Assembly: GCA_021731815.1 (NCBI GenBank)
Contig: JAKFWO010000028.1
Span: forward strand, 58,881-122,880
Direction: 5' to 3'
DNA from: Hyphomonadaceae bacterium
GTDB lineage: Bacteria; Pseudomonadota; Alphaproteobacteria; Caulobacterales; Aquidulcibacteraceae
Length of the DNA stretch: 64,000 bases
Shown here: piece after piece, positions 38,291-47,705 of the stretch
Layout of the letters: each line of letters begins with the position of its first letter
Numbering within the stretch: position 1 is the stretch's first letter
The notes under the pieces: generated by a model
Databases searched by the model: none
What the model was told of the DNA's origin: nothing
Seen by the model: only the letters and a program-made list of their open reading frames with translations
Made by a program: the position numbers and the translations under genes

Positions 38291-40369
38291 ATGGCGCGCC
38301 TGTTTGAACCCTCTTTTGCCGGCTGGCGGGCCGGGCTGCTCGCTTTGGGGGTGTTGAGCGCCGTGATGGTGTGCGTCCCCGGTCTGCGCGCACCCGCCGA
38401 GGCCGCGCCGCGCACGCCGCGGCTGAAGCCGGTGGCCGTGACCATTCTGCCGGGCCTGACCGAGGCCGATTCCCGCCGGCTGGCCCGCGGCTTTGCCGCT
38501 GGTAGCGATGGGCGATGGGAAGAAGCGCGCGGGCTGGCGCAGGAAATCCGCGATCCGCTGGCGCGCAAATTGCTCGAATGGCGAATCCTTGCGGCCGATA
38601 ATTCGGCCCCTTCCTTTTTCGAATTGCAGCGGGGAATCCCGCTCTTTCAGGACTGGCCGGACGCGCTGTCGATCCGCACACGGGCCGAACAGGCCGCACC
38701 CTTTGCGCTGAGCGGAGCGGAGGCCGAGCGCTTCCTGCTGGCTTCGGGTCCCCGCACCTCTCTTGGGCGTGCGGCGCTGGCGCTGGCCCGTGACCGCCAG
38801 GGCAAACATTCCGAAGCGCTCGACAGCGCGCGCGCCATGTGGCGCGAGGAACGGCTCGACAGCCTGACGGAATCCCGGTTTCTGGCGAGCTTCGGGGCGG
38901 CTCTCACTGCCGAGGATCATGCCAGTCGGGTTGAGCTCATGCTGTGGCTGGGCAATGTCCCGGCTGCAAGACGGCTCCTGCCGCGGCTCGAGAGCTCCGA
39001 TCGCATCTTCCACGAGGCGTGGATCGACCTGAAAACCGGCGCGCGGGGGGCCGAGGATCGACTCTCCGTCCTGTCGGCCAGCGCGCGGGCGCGGCCGGGA
39101 ATATTGTTCGAGCGCGCCCGCAAGGCACGCCGCGCCGAGGACATTGTTGAGGCCCTGCGCCTGATGCGCGAGATTTCGGCTGACGATGTACCAACCGCCG
39201 CCCGCAGCGAAATCTGGGAGGAGCGTCGGCTGCTGATCGGCGCGGCCTTGCGCGATGGCTATGGCCGCGAGGCCTATCCCATTGCGGCAGCGCATGGTTT
39301 GAGTGCCGGCGAGGAATTCGCCGATGCCGAATGGATGTCGGGCTGGCTGGCCCTGCGCAAGCTCAATGAGCCCGCGCGCGCCGGTCAGCATTTCGCGACG
39401 CTGGAAGCGAAAGTGGGCACGGCTGTCAGTCTCGCACGGGCGCGATATTGGCGCGCGATCGCTTCAAAGGCGGCCGGCGATCCAGAAAATGCTGCCCTTC
39501 AATTCGCTGCGGCCGCCAATTTCCCCACCACCTTTTACGGCCAGATGGCGATCGTGCGCGGGGGATTGTCACGGGATCTGCAAATCCCGGGGATGCCTGC
39601 GCCCAATTCCGAAGACAAAGCGGCGTTCGATGCCATCGAAGGCGTGCGCGCCATCCGCATTCTGAAAGCGCTGGGCGAAACAGGGGAGATGCGAAACTTT
39701 TTCCTCACACTCGATGACCAGATGCCCAATGTCCAGGCCCATGCCTTGCTGTCCGACCTCGCCCGGGAAATGGAATCACCCGCGCTGGGCGTGCGGACCG
39801 CGAAATCCGGCCTGTCGCGCGGCCTGATCGCGGAAGAGGCGGCTTTTCCATTGCCCGTCCTGCCGCGTGCGGCGCGTGACTCGCGATTGATCGAACCCGC
39901 GATGGTGCTGGCCATTACCCGGCAGGAGACGGAGTTCGATCCCGGCGCGGTGAGCAGCGCCGGCGCGCGCGGGCTGATGCAGCTTCTGCCGTCGACCGCG
40001 GCGGCGGTAGCGCGCAAATTGGGCCTGACCTTCAAGACTGCCTGGCTGACCGAGGATCCGGACTATAATTTTACGTTGGGTGCCGCCCATCTCGATGATC
40101 TGGTCGGGGAATTCAACGGGTCCTATATCCTCGCCATCGCGGCCTATAATGCGGGGGCCTCGCGCTCGCGGCAATGGGTGAGCGTGTATGGCGATCCGCG
40201 CGGCGGGAATGTCGATCCCGTGGACTGGATCGAGTCGATTCCGTTTTCGGAGACCCGGAACTATGTCCAGCGGGTGATCGAGAATATACAGGTCTATCGC
40301 AGCCGGCTGGCGGGGGGGCCAACCCCCCTGACCATCGAGAAGGATCTCAGGCGCGGCCTGCCGGGCTGA
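38291..40369 (+). CDS. Soluble lytic murein transglycosylase (Slt70-like)
   Basis: This 692-residue periplasmic enzyme cleaves glycan strands of peptidoglycan. The start at ATG 38291 has AAGGA about six bases upstream, and a signal peptide spans about residues 1-38. The long middle part is the alpha-superhelical U-domain, and the C-terminal SLT domain (about 535-670) has ITRQETEFDPGAVSSAGARG with the catalytic Glu, LMQLLPSTA and AIAAYNAGASRSRQW. It ends 6 bp before the convergent chemoreceptor gene. Confidence 0.93.
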   Translation: MARLFEPSFAGWRAGLLALGVLSAVMVCVPGLRAPAEAAPRTPRLKPVAVTILPGLTEADSRRLARGFAAGSDGRWEEARGLAQEIRDPLARKLLEWRILAADNSAPSFFELQRGIPLFQDWPDALSIRTRAEQAAPFALSGAEAERFLLASGPRTSLGRAALALARDRQGKHSEALDSARAMWREERLDSLTESRFLASFGAALTAEDHASRVELMLWLGNVPAARRLLPRLESSDRIFHEAWIDLKTGARGAEDRLSVLSASARARPGILFERARKARRAEDIVEALRLMREISADDVPTAARSEIWEERRLLIGAALRDGYGREAYPIAAAHGLSAGEEFADAEWMSGWLALRKLNEPARAGQHFATLEAKVGTAVSLARARYWRAIASKAAGDPENAALQFAAAANFPTTFYGQMAIVRGGLSRDLQIPGMPAPNSEDKAAFDAIEGVRAIRILKALGETGEMRNFFLTLDDQMPNVQAHALLSDLAREMESPALGVRTAKSGLSRGLIAEEAAFPLPVLPRAARDSRLIEPAMVLAITRQETEFDPGAVSSAGARGLMQLLPSTAAAVARKLGLTFKTAWLTEDPDYNFTLGAAHLDDLVGEFNGSYILAIAAYNAGASRSRQWVSVYGDPRGGNVDPVDWIESIPFSETRNYVQRVIENIQVYRSRLAGGPTPLTIEKDLRRGLPG

Positions 40370-40375
40370 TCGCGA

Positions 40376-42328
40376 TCACGCCGCCCGCACGGTGGCGAGG
40401 AACTGGCCGACTTCCTCGCGCAGGCGCTCGGCCTGGCGTCCGAGTTCGCGGGCGGCACTCAGGCTGTCCTGGGCCCCACCGCCGGTTTCGCGGGCACCCT
40501 TGCGCACGACTTCGGTCGTCTGGCCCAATTCGCCGGCATTGACCGCCATTTTCGCCATGGAATTGGCGATCTCGTTGACCGCGCCCGATTGCTCGGCAAT
40601 CGAATAGGCGATCGAATTGGCGATGCGGTCCACATCCTGGATGGTGGAAGAAATCCCGTCGATCGCCTCCACGGTGCCGGTCGTCGCGGACTGGATCGAG
40701 TCGATCTGGCGGACGATGTCGTCAACGGCTGATGCCGTTTGATCGGCGAGATTCTTGACTTCCGCAGCGACTACCGCAAAGCCCCGGCCCGCTTCACCGG
40801 CCCGCGCGGCCTCGATCGTGGCGTTGAGGGCGAGAAGATTGGTCTGGGCGGCGATCTTGCTGATCATTTCGACCACTTCGCCGATCCGGCTCGCGGAATC
40901 CGCCAAAGTGGCGACGGTTGCCGAGGTTTGCGATGCCCGTGCCACGGCGCTCTGGGCGATACGGGTGGCGTCGCTGACCTGGGACGCGATCTGGTTGGCG
41001 GAAGCCGACATTTGTTCGGTGGCACTCGCCACCAATTGCACATTTTGCGAGGTGGTTTCGGCCGCGCCCGACATCACTTCGGATTCGCGGACGGCATCTT
41101 CGGCGGTGCGGGCGAGCGAGGCGGAAGTCGCCTCGAGTTCGGTCGAGGCAGAAGCCACCGTATTCACGGTTTCGAGCACGGTGCGCTCGAATTCGGCGGC
41201 GATCGCCAGCATGGCGTCGCGGCGGTCCTTCTGGGCCCGCAATTCCTGGGCGCGGGCTTCTTCCTGCAGGCGCGCGCGCTCTTGCAGGCTGCCCTTGAAC
41301 ACTTCTACCGCCTCGGCAATCTGTCCGGTTTCGTTGCGGTCTGTCTGATGGGGAATTTCGATCGTCAATTCGCCATTCATCAGACTGCGCATGGAGCGCA
41401 CCAGATCGCCGATGCGGCCCGAAATACCCCGCGCAATGATCACGGCAAGGATCATCGCCACCAGCAGCACCGCGCCGCCGATTGCGAGGCTGACGATGAG
41501 CGAGCGAAGTGCCGCTTCCTCCCGCTCCCGCAGGACGCGGAGCATTTCCGAATAGGACGCGCGCCACGCCGTATCGGCCGCGAGCACCAGATCATTGGCA
41601 GCCTTCTGCAAATCGCCGGGATCGCCGATCGAATCCCCGGCGAGCGAGGCATCGGCCGCACTGAAGGCAGCGTCGTCGAGATTGAGGAAGGAATCGTCGA
41701 GCATCGACATCGGGGCCTTCATCGCCTCTTCGGCTGTCTTGTCGGTGGCGTTGATATTGGCCAGCGCATCCGACAACGCAAAGGAGGTATTGGTGAGCGA
41801 GGCATAGGCCGAAGTGAGCGCCAGGCGATCCTCGAGGCTGAGACCCGAGCCGGTCCCCGCATAGGCCACCATGGATTCGGCATTGCGCACGAGGCCCGGG
41901 ATCTGCTTCGTCACGATATCGAGGAGATAATAGGCATTGAGTTCGGAATCGAGGACGAGACCAGCGCGCGAGGCGACGATGGCGATGAGATCGGCCCCCG
42001 CCTTGGCGCGATCACTCTTGCTCTCGGCAGCGATAAATGCGTCGGCGACTTCCTTGACACCGAATTTCTCGTCGCTGCGGGCCCGCTGAACATTATAGGC
42101 CTCGAGTGCCGCGGCTTCCGGCTGGCCATTCTTGAGCGCCGAGACATAGACCGGCCAGATCGATTCCAGATAGGCGACGCCCACCATCTCGTCCTTGGCA
42201 TAGCCAATAGCGACGACATGCCCGCGCAATAATTGCGCCATGGGCACGATACTCGCGAGCGTCATCAATGCGCAGACGACAAGCAAACGCTGCAACAGGG
42301 ACAGGCGGCCGTGAAAGAAGTTGAGCAT
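40376..42328 (-). CDS. Methyl-accepting chemotaxis protein
   Basis: From ATG 42328 (AAGGA upstream) the product is 650 residues. It has TM1 at about 13-32, a helical periplasmic sensor domain of about 240 residues, TM2 at about 280-305, a HAMP domain and a cytoplasmic signalling domain with the hairpin-tip sequence [33 protein letters not shown]. It lacks a C-terminal CheR-binding pentapeptide. The ligand is unknown. No other che gene is adjacent, although the window has flagellar genes and a CheY-like regulator at 44631. Confidence 0.93.
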   Translation of the reverse strand: MLNFFHGRLSLLQRLLVVCALMTLASIVPMAQLLRGHVVAIGYAKDEMVGVAYLESIWPVYVSALKNGQPEAAALEAYNVQRARSDEKFGVKEVADAFIAAESKSDRAKAGADLIAIVASRAGLVLDSELNAYYLLDIVTKQIPGLVRNAESMVAYAGTGSGLSLEDRLALTSAYASLTNTSFALSDALANINATDKTAEEAMKAPMSMLDDSFLNLDDAAFSAADASLAGDSIGDPGDLQKAANDLVLAADTAWRASYSEMLRVLREREEAALRSLIVSLAIGGAVLLVAMILAVIIARGISGRIGDLVRSMRSLMNGELTIEIPHQTDRNETGQIAEAVEVFKGSLQERARLQEEARAQELRAQKDRRDAMLAIAAEFERTVLETVNTVASASTELEATSASLARTAEDAVRESEVMSGAAETTSQNVQLVASATEQMSASANQIASQVSDATRIAQSAVARASQTSATVATLADSASRIGEVVEMISKIAAQTNLLALNATIEAARAGEAGRGFAVVAAEVKNLADQTASAVDDIVRQIDSIQSATTGTVEAIDGISSTIQDVDRIANSIAYSIAEQSGAVNEIANSMAKMAVNAGELGQTTEVVRKGARETGGGAQDSLSAARELGRQAERLREEVGQFLATVRAA

Positions 42329-42456
42329 GGGAGGTTCCTTTTGACTGCCCCCAATATGACCGAACAGGGTTAATGAAAGACCACCGGGATGCAAAAAAAC
42401 GGGGAAAAATCAGTCAATACTTTGGTAACGGGGGGGGTGTCTCTCCATACGGAAAT

Positions 42457-42486
42457 GCCGTCGGTGACACAATGTTCACCGACGGC
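42457..42486 (-). terminator. Strong hairpin downstream of the barrel gene
   Basis: A perfect 11-bp stem, GCCGTCGGTGA (42457-42467) with TCACCGACGGC (42476-42486), has an 8-nt loop. It lies 83 bp past the stop of the minus-strand barrel gene and before the chemoreceptor start. There is no clear T run, so it may be a Rho-assisted or bidirectional terminator, or an mRNA end-stabilising hairpin. Confidence 0.6.
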
Positions 42487-42568
42487 TTCCGGTCTTTTCT
42501 CGCGCCGCCAGGGAAATCGGCCCCCTGGCATCGGCTTCAATTCTTCACTTCAATCGTCGGTTGATGGC

Positions 42569-43432
42569 TTAATGAAAGGCGTAGCTAAGGCCGACCCGGA
42601 AATAGCGGTCCTTGGTTGTGTTGCGGCCCTCGAATTTCTGCCCATAGGCACCCGACAGCGAGAAACCCTTGGCCACCCGGATCTCCATGCCACCATGCCA
42701 TGTCGCGTGATCTTCTTCGACGCGCGGAAAATCGGCGGGGGTAAAGCCAGGCGAACCCAGGACCTTGCCCCCCAGGGAATTGGTATAGGCGAGCCCGAAC
42801 CAGGCGGTTGCGCGATTGAGGAAGGAATAGGAGACTTCGCCCGAGGTGAAAATCTGCTCTGGCACACGGTCGAAGCGCAGGCGGCCGCCAACTTCACCCG
42901 TGAGCGTGATGCCGTTCAGGAAATTCCGACCGACCGAAACCCCCAGCGAGGCACCTGACGCACCCGCGCCCAGGGAATTGACATTGGATGCCTCATAGCT
43001 GCCGGCGATGATGCCCTTGACCCCGACGGAAGCCGTGACCGGCGAACCCTCGGTCTCGTCCAGCACGCGGTAACGGAAACCGATCACGCTGTCCTGAAAC
43101 CCTTCGCGGGTGCCATCCGGATCGACCGCATTGCGGGCGAAGGTCACCTCGGAATAGCCGATCTGGCCCTCGATCGCCAGCTTGTCGGTGATCCCGTAGC
43201 TCGCCGACAAAGCCAGCGTGTCGAGCTCATAAGGAAACCGGACCCGTGCAAGGTTGGACCCTTTCCAGAGCTCGGTGGCATATTGGTTGATGTAATTGAA
43301 CGAGACCGATCCCGAATGGCGGGCCGGGGTATAGGCACCGAACTCGCCGGCCAGAGCCTGGGGCGCGGAAACGAAGCCGAGCGTCATCAGTGCCGCCGCC
43401 AGCGCGGTGGCCTTGTTGAACAGATTTTTCAT
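42569..43432 (-). CDS. Outer membrane beta-barrel protein of unknown function
   Basis: The 287-residue product has a clear signal peptide (cleavage after ALA, about residue 28) and then alternating amphipathic strands typical of a 10-12 strand barrel, ending with aromatic-rich YFRVGLSYAFH. Terminal aromatic residues are the usual barrel insertion signal. It lies 34 bp after a small Cys-containing exported protein (43467-43769) and is probably co-transcribed with it. I do not recognise a specific family. Confidence 0.7.
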   Translation of the reverse strand: MKNLFNKATALAAALMTLGFVSAPQALAGEFGAYTPARHSGSVSFNYINQYATELWKGSNLARVRFPYELDTLALSASYGITDKLAIEGQIGYSEVTFARNAVDPDGTREGFQDSVIGFRYRVLDETEGSPVTASVGVKGIIAGSYEASNVNSLGAGASGASLGVSVGRNFLNGITLTGEVGGRLRFDRVPEQIFTSGEVSYSFLNRATAWFGLAYTNSLGGKVLGSPGFTPADFPRVEEDHATWHGGMEIRVAKGFSLSGAYGQKFEGRNTTKDRYFRVGLSYAFH

Positions 43433-43466
43433 GGTGTTTTCCCTTGAGATTCTTCGAAGGAGATGA

Positions 43467-43769
43467 TCAGGCCAGCTTGAAGCGGCGGTTCATGAATTCC
43501 TTGACGGCCTTGCGTTCGCCGTCATCAAGGCCGAACTCGCCGGCATCGATACGCGCCAGCGCCGATTTGGCGGCCTCGGGGGTTTCGACCCCGGAAGCGA
43601 GCGGGCAATCGGCGCAGGTTACCTTGCGCGCGAACACCGCCTTGCCGCGGGCATAGGCATCGGCACCGCCGGCACCCGAAACGGTGCCCGAGGCGAAGGC
43701 CGGGCTTGCGGCGACCAGCGTGCCGGCGATAAGGCCTGTCAGCATGAGAAATTTGGAGCGAAGTGTCAC
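43467..43769 (-). CDS. Small exported protein with a CxxC motif
   Basis: This 100-residue protein starts at GTG 43769, with GGAG eight bases upstream. A signal peptide ends near FASG. The mature part of about 74 residues contains VTCADCPLASG with two Cys three apart, and a helical C-terminal half ending KEFMNRRFKLA. The CADCPLA context could be a reduced cytochrome-like or metal/thiol site, but there is no CxxCH, so it is not a c-type cytochrome. The family is not recognised. Confidence 0.6.
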   Translation of the reverse strand: MTLRSKFLMLTGLIAGTLVAASPAFASGTVSGAGGADAYARGKAVFARKVTCADCPLASGVETPEAAKSALARIDAGEFGLDDGERKAVKEFMNRRFKLA

Positions 43770-44139
43770 TTTGGGTTCTCCAGGATTGGCGGCGAATGCT
43801 TCGACCGCGTTTACCCTTTCCTTTTACCGCAACGGCGTTAACAATCAGTGATTGCGTTTGATCTGGGATGATCGGAATGCCCCGATTGTCGGTAAATATT
43901 CGGTTTATTATTTGCGACAACTTCAATTTTGATATGAGAACACGGATTTTGATGCCAATATTTGGCGTTAACGCCTTCAGCGCTCGCCGAGAATCTCAGA
44001 AGTGGGCGAAGAGTCTGCAACTCACGCGTGCTATTTGATGCGCGCGGCCGCGCTTGGCATTTCCTCCGGGCAGGACTAGGAGCGATTCTCCGGGATCGGG
44101 TGCCGTCACCGCTCGCTCCCCGTACAGGGAGATTTCGCC
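43770..44139. other. 370-bp divergent regulatory region
   Basis: This is the 5' region of both the minus-strand 43467 gene and the plus-strand 44140 gene. It is clearly more AT-rich than its surroundings. It holds GGCGTTAAC at 43834-43842 and a perfect 12-bp palindrome GGCGTTAACGCC at 43964-43975. No protein-like frame is visible. Confidence 0.55.
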
Positions 44140-44517
44140 ATGGCGACACATCCGTTGCCGGAGGATTCTGGATCGCCTATGCCGGGCGAGACCGCATCAG
44201 GCCCATCTTCGTCGCGTCACATTTTTGCGCTGACGATCGGGCAGTTTTTCGCACTCTTTATAATAGCGGCAATTTTGGGTGGGCTGACTGTATTGGGTGC
44301 GGGGGAGTGGACTGTGCGCCCGGATCACATCGCGGGATATGCCGAGCGCTTCGTGCTTCCGGGCTTTCAGATATTTGCGGCGGGGCTGGCGAAGGCGAGC
44401 GGGCTGGCCATCATCGGGGCATTGCCCCTGCTGCCGATTTGGGCGGGAACCCGGTTGTTGGGCGCATATTTCCGTCACCGCCATGCGAAAAGAAGTGCGT
44501 CCACCCCTGATGCTTAA
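44140..44517 (+). CDS. Hypothetical two-TM membrane protein
   Basis: This 125-residue product has a polar Pro/Ser-rich N-terminus, two hydrophobic segments (about residues 32-53 and 88-108) and a basic C-terminal tail (FRHRHAKRS). GGGAG lies eight bases before ATG 44140. No family is recognised. It precedes the response regulator gene by 113 bp on the same strand. Confidence 0.55.
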   Translation: MATHPLPEDSGSPMPGETASGPSSSRHIFALTIGQFFALFIIAAILGGLTVLGAGEWTVRPDHIAGYAERFVLPGFQIFAAGLAKASGLAIIGALPLLPIWAGTRLLGAYFRHRHAKRSASTPDA

Positions 44518-44630
44518 AATGTCTGGCAATCCTGCAAGGTAAACGGAGGATAATTTCGCTAGACATGCGATCAGAGCGGGGACTTTGCCGCGCGACCGAA
44601 TCACGGATTCACACTCATGTCTGAACACAT

Positions 44631-45494
44631 ATGAGCCGCCTCCTTGATCCCGCCTCGCGTACCCTGCATGCGCGCTATCGGCAGATCCGTATCCTCGTGG
44701 TCGAGGATAATGCTTTCATGCGCAGCCTGTTTTCCGATGTCATGCGCGCGATCGGCTTTTCGAATGTCCAGATGGCACCCGATGGCTGGGACGCGCTTGA
44801 CTTGATCCCGCGCTTTAATCCCGATCTCATCCTCACCGATTACCGCATGGAGCGGATGGACGGGCTCGAACTGACGCGCCTTGTGCGCCGCGCGCCTGAT
44901 GTGCCAAACAATCAGGTACCGATTGTGCTGGTCACCGGCTCGACCGGCAAGGAGACCATCCGCCTTGCACGCGATGCCGGCGTGACCGAAATCCTCGCCA
45001 AGCCAGTATCGCCGCAAAGCATCATCGCGCGCGTCGGCGAAGCGCTGCTCAATCCGCGGGAATTCATCATTGGTTCCGGCTATACCGGCCCCTGCCGCCG
45101 GCGCATCACGGAGCGGGAATTCGTGGGCGCACGACGGCGCAAATCCGATGGAAGTTTTGAAGCCAGCAATGCCGGCAAACAGATTGCCTCCCGCATTCGC
45201 AAATTGTGGTCCGGCAATGAAGAATCCGGATTTGCCCGCGCCGAGGTCGACATGATCCTCGTACAATTGGGTGAACTCGCTTTGCGCAACAGCGATCTGA
45301 TCCTGCTCAAGGCGCAGAAGGGGATGGTCGAAGCCTTGCAGATCGGCGATCCCGAGGCCGTGGATGCGGTAATGGAAATAGGCTTGCAGGCGATCTTGCA
45401 ATTGCTGCATCTGGGGCGTGACCGGGATTCCGACCGGCGGCTGGTGGCTGACAATATCATCGCCATGTGCCGCCATGTGCGCCGCGCGGCGTAG
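44631..45494 (+). CDS. CheY-like response regulator with a helical C-terminal extension
   Basis: In this 287-residue protein the receiver domain covers about residues 17-140: IRILVVEDNAFMRSLF (acidic pair), LILTDYRMERMDG (phospho-acceptor Asp), LVTGSTGKE (conserved Thr/Ser) and EILAKPVSP (conserved Lys). The remaining residues, about 150, have no DNA-binding signature. They are basic, then helical (GELALRNSDLILLKAQKGMVEAL). An output through protein contact is inferred. A flagellar or chemotaxis role is possible but not shown. Confidence 0.82.
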   Translation: MSRLLDPASRTLHARYRQIRILVVEDNAFMRSLFSDVMRAIGFSNVQMAPDGWDALDLIPRFNPDLILTDYRMERMDGLELTRLVRRAPDVPNNQVPIVLVTGSTGKETIRLARDAGVTEILAKPVSPQSIIARVGEALLNPREFIIGSGYTGPCRRRITEREFVGARRRKSDGSFEASNAGKQIASRIRKLWSGNEESGFARAEVDMILVQLGELALRNSDLILLKAQKGMVEALQIGDPEAVDAVMEIGLQAILQLLHLGRDRDSDRRLVADNIIAMCRHVRRAA

Positions 45495-45574
45495 TGCTCC
45501 CCATACAGGCACGCCAAAACTCTGCGGGAAGCTGATCCCCTCGGCATCTGAACGGGGTCTTTGAGCCCGATCCC

Positions 45575-46192
45575 CTATTTGGCCGGGGCGGTTTTTGACC
45601 CTCTGTTGCTGGAATTGCGCCGCCTGGACGCCCCGGGCTGGGACGCCCCGGGTTGGGAAGTCCTGGCCGGGGGATTGCCCGCAGCAATTGCCCTTGTCTC
45701 CACAAGACCCAACCGTTCCATCAGCCGCAGGCGCACCGCCGGCGACACGAAGGGCGACACGTCGCCACCAAGCCGCGCGATTTCCTTGACCAGCCGCGAG
45801 GCGATGGCCTGATGGGCACCATCGGCCATCAGGAACACGGTTTCGATGGACGGGTTGAGCTTCTGGTTCATCCCGACCATCTGGAATTCGTAATCGAAAT
45901 CCGAAACCGCCCTCAGGCCGCGAATGATGACCGAGGCGCCGATCTGTTCGGCATAATGGATAAGCAGGCAATCGAGGCGGCGAATTTCCGCAGGGATTGG
46001 CGGGGCGAGGGCCGCGACTTCGGCGCGGACCATGTCCATGCGCTCGTCGAGTGAAAACAACGGGTGTTTGTCCGAATTGACCGCGACCCCGATAACGAGG
46101 CGGTCTACCACCCGTGAAGCACGGCTGATAATGTCCAGATGTCCATTGGTGACGGGATCAAAGGTTCCCGGATAGAGCCCTGTGCGCGCCAT
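45575..46192 (-). CDS. coaD: Phosphopantetheine adenylyltransferase
   Basis: CoaD makes dephospho-CoA from 4'-phosphopantetheine and ATP. The core has GLYPGTFDPVTNGHLDI with the nucleotidyltransferase TxGH motif, LVIGVAVNSDKHPLF, IIRGLRAVSDFDYEFQM and ETVFLMA. ATG 46192 has AGGAAAG upstream. The product is about 205 residues, longer than the usual 160-170, because of a C-terminal tail containing PGASQPGASR encoded by a 15-bp duplication. It converges on the response regulator gene. Confidence 0.94.
   Translation of the reverse strand: MARTGLYPGTFDPVTNGHLDIISRASRVVDRLVIGVAVNSDKHPLFSLDERMDMVRAEVAALAPPIPAEIRRLDCLLIHYAEQIGASVIIRGLRAVSDFDYEFQMVGMNQKLNPSIETVFLMADGAHQAIASRLVKEIARLGGDVSPFVSPAVRLRLMERLGLVETRAIAAGNPPARTSQPGASQPGASRRRNSSNRGSKTAPAK
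45627..45656. repeat. 15-bp tandem duplication in the coaD 3' end
   Basis: GACGCCCCGGGCTGG is followed directly by GACGCCCCGGGTTGG (14 of 15 identical). It is in frame and lies in the non-conserved C-terminal tail. Confidence 0.9.
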
Positions 46193-46552
46193 CACTCTTT
46201 CCTGATACTGGTTCCTGACACTGGTTCCGATATGGTCCTGAATTGCATCCGGTATTGTTTTCCGCCGGGAGTTCCTGCCAGCCAGATTGCTGGCGCGATC
46301 CCCCCACTCGCCCTTCAGACCGACAGCAAATCATGAACTTGCCACGAGCTGAAACGGTTTTTCTGTTGCTCCGCCCAATGTGATGCAAATGCCGTACCCG
46401 AATGGTCCGGCCCGGATTTTGAGGCACCGCTTGTCGTGATCACCCGACAGTAACGGAGCCGGCGGGCAGGTTTCACTTGTCGTCAGGCGCGCACGATGGC
46501 ATGTGGTGGCGTCTGCCGGCCGAGGCCGGCGAGTTTCGCGACGGAGAAGCCT
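46193..46552. other. 360-bp intergenic region between coaD and the lipoprotein hydrolase
   Basis: No credible gene is visible. It holds a 13-bp near-perfect tandem repeat (46203-46228) beside the coaD start and a perfect 7+2+7 palindrome GCCGGCC-ga-GGCCGGC (46514-46529) about 25 bp before the GTG start of the next gene. Confidence 0.5.
46203..46228. repeat. 13-bp tandem repeat just upstream of coaD
   Basis: TGATACTGGTTCC (46203-46215) is followed by TGACACTGGTTCC (46216-46228), one mismatch. On the coding strand of coaD it reads as two GGAACCAGTRTCA units directly before the ribosome binding site. Confidence 0.85.
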
Positions 46553-47569
46553 GTGTCCCCTGCCGCTTTCTTCAGAAGTCCCCGCAATCGCCGCAAATCA
46601 CGCGTTCTCTCCGGGCTTTTCGGCCTTTTGGTTGCGGGTTTGTCCCTGCAAGCCTGCGCGACCCATGATGCGCCGCAAGCGGTGGTGCCGCCCACGGCAC
46701 AGGCGGGGTCAGAAAGAGCCGCCGCCAATGCCGCCGCACCTGATCCCGCCGCGCTGTTTCTCGGCGTGGAATCATCGGGAAAAGCAAAGGCGCGCCAGCT
46801 TTATCTCATTCCGGGCCTGACCGCGCCGGCTGCCGCGTGGGATGGCGTTCGCGGTGCCTTCGAAGCCGAATATTCCGTGCAGATTGTGTCGCTTGCCGGA
46901 TTTGGTGGGCGTGCGGCCGGCAAGTGGGAGCGGCCATTCCACGAATATGCCGCCCAGGCGCTCGCGGCGCGGCTCAGGGCCGAAAAAGGTGACAAGGCGG
47001 TGCTGGTCGGCCATTCGCTCGGCGGAATGATCGCCCTTCGGGCGGCCGAACTGGCTCCCGGGCATGTAGCGGGTCTGGTGATCGTCGATTCGGTGCCTTT
47101 CCTCGCCAATCTGTTCAGCGCCGGCACGATTACTGCCGATGCGCAGGCGGCACCCCTCGCTGCGTTTTTCGCCGGCCAGATCCGGACCCGCAGCGAAGCC
47201 GATCACGCGACGGCCAGCCGGGCGCAATTGCCGGTCCAGACCCGCGATCCGGTGTTCGGTGAACAGGTGCTGAAATGGGTGCTGGCGTCGGATCGCGCGA
47301 CCATGGCCGATGCGATGGAAGATTTGTTGTCGGCCGATTTGCGGCCGGCGCTCTCGGGGGTCAAGGTCCCGACATTGGTCCTGATGTCCTGGGACAGTGG
47401 CAATCCGCTGACGAAGGACCAGCATCTGGCTTTGGTCACGGCGCAATATTCCGGACTGGCCGGGGTCGATATTCGCCAAATTACCGACAGCCGCCATTGG
47501 ATCATGCATGACCAGCGCGAAGCTTTCCTTTCCGCGACGCAAAGCTTTCTGAATTCGCTGCCGAAATGA
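46553..47569 (+). CDS. Alpha/beta hydrolase lipoprotein
   Basis: The start is GTG 46553, with GGAG six bases upstream, giving 338 residues. The n-region is Arg-rich (FRSPRNRRKSR), and a hydrophobic core ends in the lipobox LQAC. The hydrolase domain has LIPGLTAPAAAWDGV, the nucleophile elbow GHSLGG, and a C-terminal His in TDSRHWIMHD. A cell-surface or periplasmic esterase is inferred. Substrate unknown. An ATG-initiated frame further upstream (46496, TTG) would spoil the signal peptide. Confidence 0.8.
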   Translation: MSPAAFFRSPRNRRKSRVLSGLFGLLVAGLSLQACATHDAPQAVVPPTAQAGSERAAANAAAPDPAALFLGVESSGKAKARQLYLIPGLTAPAAAWDGVRGAFEAEYSVQIVSLAGFGGRAAGKWERPFHEYAAQALAARLRAEKGDKAVLVGHSLGGMIALRAAELAPGHVAGLVIVDSVPFLANLFSAGTITADAQAAPLAAFFAGQIRTRSEADHATASRAQLPVQTRDPVFGEQVLKWVLASDRATMADAMEDLLSADLRPALSGVKVPTLVLMSWDSGNPLTKDQHLALVTAQYSGLAGVDIRQITDSRHWIMHDQREAFLSATQSFLNSLPK

Positions 47570-47705
47570 GCGGCGAAAGCCGCGCTTTTGCGAAAGAACA
47601 CGGTTGCACCCGTAGACCTTCCGGAAAACTTCGCGTTATGTGAGGTGCGGAAGAATGTAATGGTAAATTCTTCCGGCTTCGGGACTCTTTCCCACGGGGG
47701 CATTC

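Noticed and set aside
43621..43640. The CADC motif read as a cytochrome c heme site
   Set aside because: A heme c site needs CxxCH, and here the second Cys is followed by Pro.
44523..44540. Possible sigma-54 promoter before the response regulator (TGGCA...TGCA)
   Set aside because: The GG and GC elements are 8 rather than 10 bases apart, which is not tolerated by RpoN.
44601..45971. A 456-codon minus-strand frame spanning the response regulator and coaD
   Set aside because: The response regulator (plus) and coaD (minus, other frame) both have full family motifs. This frame is their mirror.
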